Shown here one piece after another: positions 52,101 through 61,100 of a stretch of DNA of 64,000 nucleotides (positions are counted from its first letter, which is position 1; each line of letters starts with the position of its first letter). The notes below the pieces were generated by a model, which was given only the letters and a program-made list of their open reading frames with translations, was not told the DNA's origin and ran no database searches. Origin of the DNA: Rhodococcus sp. RD6.2. GTDB taxonomy: Bacteria; Actinomycetota; Actinomycetes; Mycobacteriales; Mycobacteriaceae. The translations under genes and the position numbers were made by a program. Location: NCBI RefSeq assembly GCF_001040705.1, contig NZ_CVQP01000004.1, positions 3,010-67,009 on the forward strand. The letters are read 5' to 3'.

Positions 52101-55100
52101 GACGACCACGCCACCGACCTGGAGTGCGGCGAAGCACTCCCACACGGAGACGTCGAAGGTGATCGGCGCCTTCTGCATCACCCGGTCGGCGGCGGTCATG
52201 CCGAAGTAGGTGTGCATCCAGCGGGTCTGGTTGACGATCGCGTCGTGCGAGACCGCAACGCCCTTCGGTCGCCCGGTGGACCCGGAGGTGTAGATGACGT
52301 ACGCGGCGTTGCCCGGCCGCAGCGGCGCGGTCCGGTCGGCGTCCGTGACCGGGTCGGCGGAGTAGCCGTCGAGGTCGAGGGTGTCGACGTACAGCACCGG
52401 ACGATCGGCGGGCAGGTCGACGCCGTCCGCGGTGGTGGTCAGCACGAGCCTAGGGTCCGCGGACTGCAGGACGTATGCGGTGCGGTCGGCCGGATGGTCC
52501 GGGTCGAGCGGCACGTACGCGCCGCCGGCCTTGACGATCGCGTACATGCCGACCATCAGGTCGAGGGAACGGCGCATCGCGAGACCGACACGGACCTCGG
52601 GCCCGACACCGGACTCGATCAGCATGCGCGCCAACCGGTTCGCGGCGCCGTCGAACTCGAGGTAGGTGAGACTGCGCCCCTCGTACCGCACCGCGACCTC
52701 GTCGGGGGTGCGGGCGACCTGGGCGTCGAACAGGGAGACCAGCGTCGCCGGCTCCAACTCGACGGCGGTGTCGTTCCAGTCGCGCAGCACCATCGCGCGT
52801 TCGGCGGGCGCGAGGATCTCGACGTCGCCGACACGGGCGGCGGGGTCGGCGACGACGGCACCCAGGATCCGGACGAAACGCTCGGCGAATCCCGCGACCG
52901 TCGATTGGTCGAACAGGTCCGTCGCGTAGACGAAGTACGCGTACATGCCGTCGGGGTCGCCGCCCTCGGTGACGGCGTCACCGAGGGTGAGGTCGAGGTC
53001 GAACTGGGTGACATCGGTGCCTGCGTCGAGGGCGCCGACGGTCAGGCCCGGCAACTCGAACTCGGCCCGCTGCTGGTTCTGCAACGACAGCGACACCTGG
53101 AACAACGGATTGTGCGCCGTCGACCGGGCCGGGTTGAGCACGTCGACGAGCCGCTCGAACGGAATGTCCGTGTGCCCGAAGGCACCCAGGTCGTCGTGCC
53201 GGACACGGCCGAGGAGGTCGGCGAACGAGTCGTCACCGTCGACCCGGGCACGCAGCACGATCGTGTTGACGAACATGCCGACGAGGTCGTCGAGTGCGGC
53301 CTCGCCGCGACCACCGATCGGGGTGCCGACGGCAATGTCCGTCTCGCGGGTCAGACGGGAGAGCAGCACGGCCAGCGCGGCGTGCAGAACCATGAACGGC
53401 GTTGCCCCCTGCGCGGTCGCCAGCTCGTGGACGCCGCGGCGGATGTCCTCGCCGATCGTGAACAGGTGGCGGCCGCCGCGCATCGACTGCTCGGCCGGGC
53501 GGGGCCGGTCGGTGGGCAGATCGAGGGCGTCGGGCAGACCGGCGAGTGCGGTGGTCCAGTAGTCGACCTGCTGGGCCGCGAGCGACTGCGGATCGTCCTC
53601 CGACCCGAGCAGCGCACGCTGCCAGATCGCGAAGTCCGCGTACTGCACCGGCAGCGGAGCCCACTGCGGCGCGGCGCCGTTGGTCCGCGCGGTGTAGGCG
53701 ACCATCACGTCGCGCGCCAGAGGCGCCATCGACATGCCGTCGGCGCTGATGTGGTGGACCACCATCACCAGAACGTGCTCGGTACTTCCGGGTCGTTCCG
53801 CAGGCTCCACTCCCGCGCTTTCGGGTCGTTCCGCAGGCTCCACTCCTGCGTCCCCGACCGCGAGCAGGCGTGCCCGCACCGGCGGGGCCGCGGTGACGTC
53901 GAAGCCCGATCCGAGCAGCGCGCCGAGAGCGGCGGGCAGGTCGGACTGCGTCACCGCGACGGGCGCGAGGTCGAGTTCGACCTCGGCGGCCGGGACGACC
54001 ACCTGGTGCGGGCCGTCCACGGAATCGGGGTACACGGTGCGCAGCGACTCGTGACGGGACAGGACGTCGCGCACGGCCTGGGCGAGGGCGTCGGTGTCGA
54101 GGTCACCGGACAACCGCACGGCCATCGGGATGTTGTAGGCGGGCGACTCCGGATCGAAGCGGCTGAGGAACCACATCCGCTGCTGCGCCAGCGACAGCGG
54201 GATCCGCTCCGGTCGCGGCTGAGCCACGAGCTCGGGACGGCTCGCCCCGGCGCCCGAGTGCTCGAACCGCTGGGCGAGTTCGGCCACCGTGGGTGCCTCG
54301 AACAGGTCGCGCACGCCGATCCGGGCGTCGAGTGCGGAGTTCACGCGGGCGATCACGCGGGTCGCGACCAGGGAGTTGCCACCCAGGTCGAAGAAGCTGT
54401 CGTGCACACCGACGCGCTCCGCGCCGAGCACCGTCGCGAAGACCTCCGCGATCGCCTCCTCGACAGCATCACGGGGAGCAACGAATTCGTTCGCTGCCGC
54501 CGAGAAGTCGGGCGCGGGGAGGGCGCGCCGATCGAGCTTGCCGTTCGCGGTGAGCGGGAACTCGTCCATCACGACCAACGCCGACGGCACCATGTACGCG
54601 GCGAGGAACTCGCCGACGAACGCCAGCACCGCATCCCCGTCGACGGTGACGTCGGCCTCGGGGACGACGTAGCCGACGAGACGATCACCGGTGTGCTCGT
54701 CGGAGCGCACCAGCACCGCGGACGCCGCGACGCCCTCGTACCGCAGCAGCGCCGACTCGATCTCGCCGAGCTCGATCCGGAAACCACGCAGCTGCACCTG
54801 GAAGTCGCTGCGCCCCAGGTACTCGAGCTCACCCCGGTCGTTCCAGCGAGCCAGGTCGCCCGAGCGGTACATGCGATCGCCCGCTGTCGCGCCGGCGAAC
54901 GGGTTCGCGACGAACCGGTCGGACGTCAGGTCGGGGCGGCCGAGGTAGCCGCGCGCCAACTGACCGCCGTGGACGTACATCTCGCCCACGACACCGACCG
55001 GCGCCGGCTGCAGACGCGAGTCGAGCACGTACACACCCATGCCCGGCAGGCCGCGGCCGATGACGCTGGCCTTCGACTCCCGCGCGAACTCGCGGTCGAG

Positions 55101-58100
55101 GGACAGGAACGACACGTGCACGGTGGTCTCGGTGATGCCGTACATGTTCACCAGGCGCGGGGACTGCTCGTCGTGCCGCTCGTACCACCGCTCGAGCTGC
55201 CCGAGGTCGAGGGCTTCGCCACCGAAGATGACGTAGCGCAGGCTGAGGGCAGACCTCTCCCCTGCACTCGGGACAGACCCGTCCCCTGCAACCGAGGCGG
55301 AGAGCCGGTCCGCTTCCGCGAGCTGGTAGAACGCCGAAGGCGTCTGGTTGAGCACCGTGACCCGCTCCCGGCGCAGCAGTTCCAGGAACTCCTCCGGCGA
55401 GCGCGACGTCAGGTAGTCGACGAGGACGAGTTCGCCGCCGAACAGCAGCGGGCCCCACAGCTCCCACACCGAGAAGTCGAATGCGTAGCTGTGGAACATC
55501 GTCCACACGTCGGTCTCGTCGAAACCGAACCTGGTCTGGGTGTTCGCCATCAGGGTCAGCACGTCCACGTGCGGCACCACGACGCCCTTGGGGCGTCCCG
55601 TGGATCCGGACGTGTAGATGACGTAGGCCGGGTGCTGTGGCGACAGCGCCGCAACACGCTCGGCGTCGGTGACCGGCTCGGCCGACATCCGCGACAGTCG
55701 TGCGGCGAGCTCCGGCGAGTCCAGCAGCAGCTGCGGAACGTCGTTGTCCGGCAAGGACTGCACGTCGTCACTGGTCGAGAGCACCACGACCGGCTCGGAA
55801 TCGGCGAGCATGTACGCCAACCGGTCCTGGGGGTAGGTGACGTCCACCGGGACGTACCCGCCGCCGGCGGTGATCACCGCGAGCAGCGCCACCACGAGGT
55901 CCGTGGTGCGCGGCATGGCGACGGCAACCATCGACTCCGGGCCGACGCCCTCGGCGATCAGCACCCGCGCGAGACGGTTGACCCGCTCCGCGAGCTCCGC
56001 GTAGGTGAGGCGGTCGTCGCCTGCAACGACGGCGGTGCGGGTGCCGTTGACGGCCGCCGCGGCCGCGAACTCGACGGCAAGTGTTGCGGCGGGGGGCGTC
56101 ACGCCCGGCTCCACCCACGCGGTCAGCACCTGCTCGCGCTCGGCGGAGTCGAGGACGTCGAGCGCCGCGACACGGAGGGCCGGTTCCTGTGCGAACGAGG
56201 TGAGTACGCGCAGCACCCGGTCCAGCAGGGTCTGCGCCTGGTCCGTCGTGTAGAGGCCGGTCAGGTACTTGGCCTGCAGGTGCAGGCGGTCGGACACGCT
56301 CGCGACCAGGGTCATCGGGTAGTGGGTCGAGTCCATACCCCGCAAACCGGTCACCCGGAGGCCGTCGATGTCGGTGGCGGCGGCGAGCGCCTCCTGGTCC
56401 ACCGGGTACGACTCGAACACCGTGAGGGTGTCGAACGACGTGCCCGCACCGGCGGCGTGCTGGATCTCGGACAGTCCGAGGTAGTGGTGATCGAGCAGGG
56501 CTGCCTGTTCGACCTGGACGCGTTCGAGCAGTCCGCTCACCGACTCGGCCGGATCGAGCGTCACCCGCACGGGCAGGGTGTTGATGAACAGGCCGACCAT
56601 CGATTCGACGCCCGGCAGGTCCGCGGGCCGCCCGGACACCGTCGACCCGAACACGACGTCGGTGCGAGAGGTCAACGCGGACAGCACGATGCCCCACGCC
56701 GCCTGGACGACGGTGTTGAGGGTGACGCCGTGGCGTCGCGCGAGCGCCGTCAGGGCGGCCGTCAGTTCCGCGGTCGCGAACACCGCGAGGTCGGCGGACT
56801 CGACGGACTCGACGCTCTGACCGGCAGCGAGCAGGGTCGGCTCGTCGAGTCCGGCGAACGCCTCCCGCCACGCGTCCGTCGACACACTCCGGTTCCGTTC
56901 GGACAGCCACACCAGGAAGTCCCGGTAGGCACCGACGGGCGGCATGGTCGCCGCGTCACCGCTGGTCGCGTACAGGTACAGCAGATCCTTGAGCAGCAGC
57001 GGCGTCGACCAGCCGTCGAGCAGGACGTGGTGGTTGGTCGAGACCATCCGGTACCGGCCGTCACCGAGGTCGACGAGCGTGAACCGAATCAGCGGCGGGG
57101 TCGCCATGTCGAACCCGCGGGCACGGTCGGCGCGGAGCACCTCCGCGAACGCGGCCTCGACATCGCCTTCACCGCTGAGATCGACCGTGCTCCAGGGCAG
57201 TTCGACATCGGCGGGGACGATCTGCACGGGTTCACCCGATGCGGTGTCGAACGCGACCCGGAGGTTGGCGTGCCTGCGGAGCAGTGCCTGGCCCGCGGTG
57301 CGCAGACGCTCGGCGTCCACCGCACCCTCGAGGTCGAGCACCGTCTGGACCAGGTAGGCGTCGAGGTGTTCACCCGCGAACTGGGCGTGGAAGAGCAGGC
57401 CCTCCTGCAGCGGCGAGAGCGACCACACGTCGGCCAGGTCCTGGTGGCGAGCCTCGAGCTGGTGCACTCCGGCCTGGTCGAGCGCGACGAGCGGCAGGTC
57501 GGACGGGGTGAACCCGCCCGCGCCCGGGGTGTCGGCGTACGCGGCGAGCGCGGTCAGCGCCGCCACCCACAGGTCGGCGATCCCGCGGGCCTGCTCCTCG
57601 CCCAGGATGCCGGTGGCGTACGAGAACGTCGCACCGAGGCGGCTGCCATCCGCGGTGTCGACGGCGGAGGCGTTGATGTCGAGCACGACCGGGGCGGTCA
57701 TGTCGGCGTCACGCACGCCTCCGAAGCTTCCGGACGCGCTGTCCGGAATCCAGGGAGCGTCGGCTCCGGTCGCGGTCCCGGCAACCCGGCCGAGGTAGTT
57801 GAAGCCGATCTGCGGCGCGGGCAGGTTCCGCAGTGCGGCACCGGATTCCGCGTCGAGGTAGCGGAGCATGCCGTAGCCGATGCCGTGGTCCGGAATCGTC
57901 AGCAGCTGCTCCTTGACCAGCTTGAGTGCGTCACCCGCCGCGGCGCCGCCCGCGAAGGCGTCGTCGAGGTCGACACCGTCGAGGTCGAGGCGGACCGGGA
58001 ACGCCGTGGTGAACCAGCCGACGGTGTTCGCGAGATCCGCGCCGGGCACCGCCTGTTCCTCACGGCCGTGACCCTCCAGCGTGACCAGCGCGCTCGCGGT

Positions 58101-61100
58101 GTCGCCACCGCGGTCCCGCCGCCACTTCGCGACCGCCATGGCCAGTGCGGTGAGCAGGCCGTCGTTCGTGGTGCCGTGCACGATCGCGGGCACCCGCCCG
58201 AGGACCGCCTCGGCCACGGCCGGGTCCAGCTCGATCCGCAGGTCGTCGACGGTGGACACGGTGTCCGTGTCGGGGTCGAGGGCGCGGGATCCGAGGAGCG
58301 GATCGGGTGCGTCCAGGATGGACTGCCACAGCGGCAGTTCGGCCGCGCGGGCAGGCACGGCGTCGACGAGGCCGTGCGCCCACCGTCGGAAGGAGGTACC
58401 GGCGGCGGACAGTTCCGCGGTGGCACCCTCGGTGGTGCGGTACCACGCGAGCGCGAGATCGGGAAGCAGCGCCCGCCAGGAGACACCGTCGACCACGAGG
58501 TGGTGCGCGAGGACGAGCAGACGTCCCGGCCCAGCCTGGGTGTCGAACCACACGAACTGCACCATCGTCCCGGCTTCGGGATCGAGTCGCGTTGCCGCGC
58601 GGCGCATCTCGGCCTCTGCGAATGTCGCGAAGGCGTCCGTGCCGGGCGCGTCCGCGACCGGAATCCGGGTGACGACAGCCGCCGCGGACACCGCGCCGAC
58701 CGGAGCGACCTCGAAGTGGCCGCCGTCGCCGGCGCGCACGAGCCGCGAACGCAGCATGTCGTGGTGGTCGAGGACCGCCTGCACCGTGGCCTGCAGGTCG
58801 GCCTCGACCACGGCCTCGGGCAGGGTGAGCAGCATGCCCTGCGAGAACTCGTCGAACTCTCGCAGGTGCTCGATCATCCATGCCGCGATCGGGGTCAGCG
58901 GGAGCTCACCGACACCGCCGCCGGGCAGCTCCGCCAGCACGACGGTGTCGCTGCCGACTGCCGCGACCCGGGCGAGTGCCGCGATCGTCTTGTGTTCGAA
59001 GACGAGTGCCGGCTTGAGGACGATGCCCTCCCGCTTGGCACGCGACACCAGCTGGATCGCCATGATCGAGTCACCGCCGAGCGCGAAGAACGAGTCGTCG
59101 ACGCCGACCCGGTCGTGGCCCAGCAGTTCCGCGACGAGGCGTGCCAGCACGGACTCCGTCGGGGTGCCGGGCGCCCGGTACGTCTCCGCGCGATCGGACA
59201 GGTCCGGCGCAGGCAGGGCCTTGCGGTCGAGCTTGCCGGAAGCATTGAGCGGCAGCGCGTCGAGGACCATCAGGACCGACGGCACCATGTACTCGGGCAG
59301 CCGAACGGACAGCGCCGAGGTCAGCTCCTCGATCTGCGGAGCCGCACCCGTGGCCGCAGTCAGGTAGGCGACGAGCTGCTGCGCACCCGGAATGTCCTCG
59401 CGCACGAGAACGGCCGCCTGCGCCACGTCGGGCTGTTCGAGGAGCACCGACTCGATCTCGCCGAGCTCGATCCGCAGACCGCGCAGCTTGACCTGGAAGT
59501 CGGTCCGCCCCAGGTACACCAGTTCGAGCCCACCAGCGGAGGTTTCGACCCACTTGACGAGGTCGCCGGTGCGGTACATCCGCTGACCTGCGACACCCCC
59601 CGTCGCTCCGCTCGCCATCGGGTTGGCGACGAACCGGTCGGCCGACAGGTCGGCGCGTCCGACGTACCCACGGGCGAGCTGGGAGCCCGCCAGATACAGC
59701 TCACCTGCGACACCGAGCGGGACCGGGCGGAGCCGACCGTCGAGCACGTGCAGTTGCGTGTTCCACACGGGGGCACCGATCGGCACCGTGATCGTGTCGG
59801 CGGACGTGTACTGGTGGAACGTGACGTCGACGGATGCCTCGGTCGGTCCGTACAGGTTGTGCAGCGCCGCCGCGCTCAGGCTGGCGAACGCCTGCGCAGC
59901 CTGCGGCGTCAGTGCCTCGCCGGAACAGAAGACCTGACGCAGGGACGGCACCCGTCCGGCGTCGACCACTGACGTGAACGCCGACAGCATCGACGGCACG
60001 AAGTGGGCGGTGGTGACGGACTCCGCCTCGATGAGGTCCGCCAGGTACAGCGGATCGCGGTGCCCGTCCGGGCGCGCGATCACCAGGGAGGCACCGACCT
60101 GCAGCGGCCAGAAGAACTCCCACACCGAGACGTCGAAGGTCGACGGCGTCTTCTGGACGACCGTGTCCTCGGGCCCCATCGGGTACTGCGCCTGCATCCA
60201 CTCGAGGCGGTTGACGATGCCCACGTGCGGCACCGCGACGCCCTTCGGGCGGCCGGTGGACCCGGACGTGTAGATCACGTACGCGATGTTCGAATCACGC
60301 AACGGTGCAACACGTTCCGCGTCGACGACCGGGGCGTCCGAGTATCCGCTCGTGTCGAGGTCGTCGAGCGACCACATCGTGGTGCCCACAGGCACGTCGA
60401 GTTCGACGTCGCCACCGGTGAGCACGACGGCCGGTGCCGAGGACTCGAGCACGTACCGGGTGCGGTCCACGGGATGGTCGGGGTCGACCGGCACGTAGGC
60501 GCCACCGGCCTTGATGACTGCGTACATGCCGACCAGCAGGTCCACCGACCGGCGCACCGCCAGGGCGACGAGCACGTCCGGCCCGACGCCGGCATCGATC
60601 AGCTTGCGCGCCAAGCGGTTCACGCGCGCGTCGAACTCGGCGTAGGTCAGGCGCTCACCCTCGAAGACCAGCGCGACCGCATCGGGTGTACGAGCGACCT
60701 GCGCGTCGAACAGATCGACCAGGGTGGCGTCAGCCACCGGGTGCGCCGTTTCGTTGACCGCGGCGATCGCGGACATGTCCACGGAACCGGTGATCTCCAC
60801 GTCACCGACCGCGACCTGAGGGTCGGCGACGACGGCGTTCAGGATCCGCAGGTAGGCGTCGGCGAAGCCGCGCACGGTCGCCTCGTCGAACAGCGCGGTC
60901 GCGTAGCTCAGGGTGGACGTCAGATCGGCGACCGCGCCGTCCTCGGCGCGCGCGTTCCCGACGGTCAGCTGCAGGTCGAACTTGGCGACATCGAAGTCGG
61001 ACGTCAAACCGCTCACGGTCAGGCCGGGCAGCTCGAAGGTCGCCTGGGTGTTGTTCTGCATCGTGAACATCACCTGGAACAGCGGCGAGTATGCCGTTGA

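Noticed and set aside
47355-59972. A 4,205-codon open frame on the plus strand inside the NRPS region
   Set aside because: It is antisense to the NRPS, is very rich in Arg, Gly, Asp and His with no domain motif, and arises from the codon bias of high-GC DNA. All NRPS motifs are on the minus strand.
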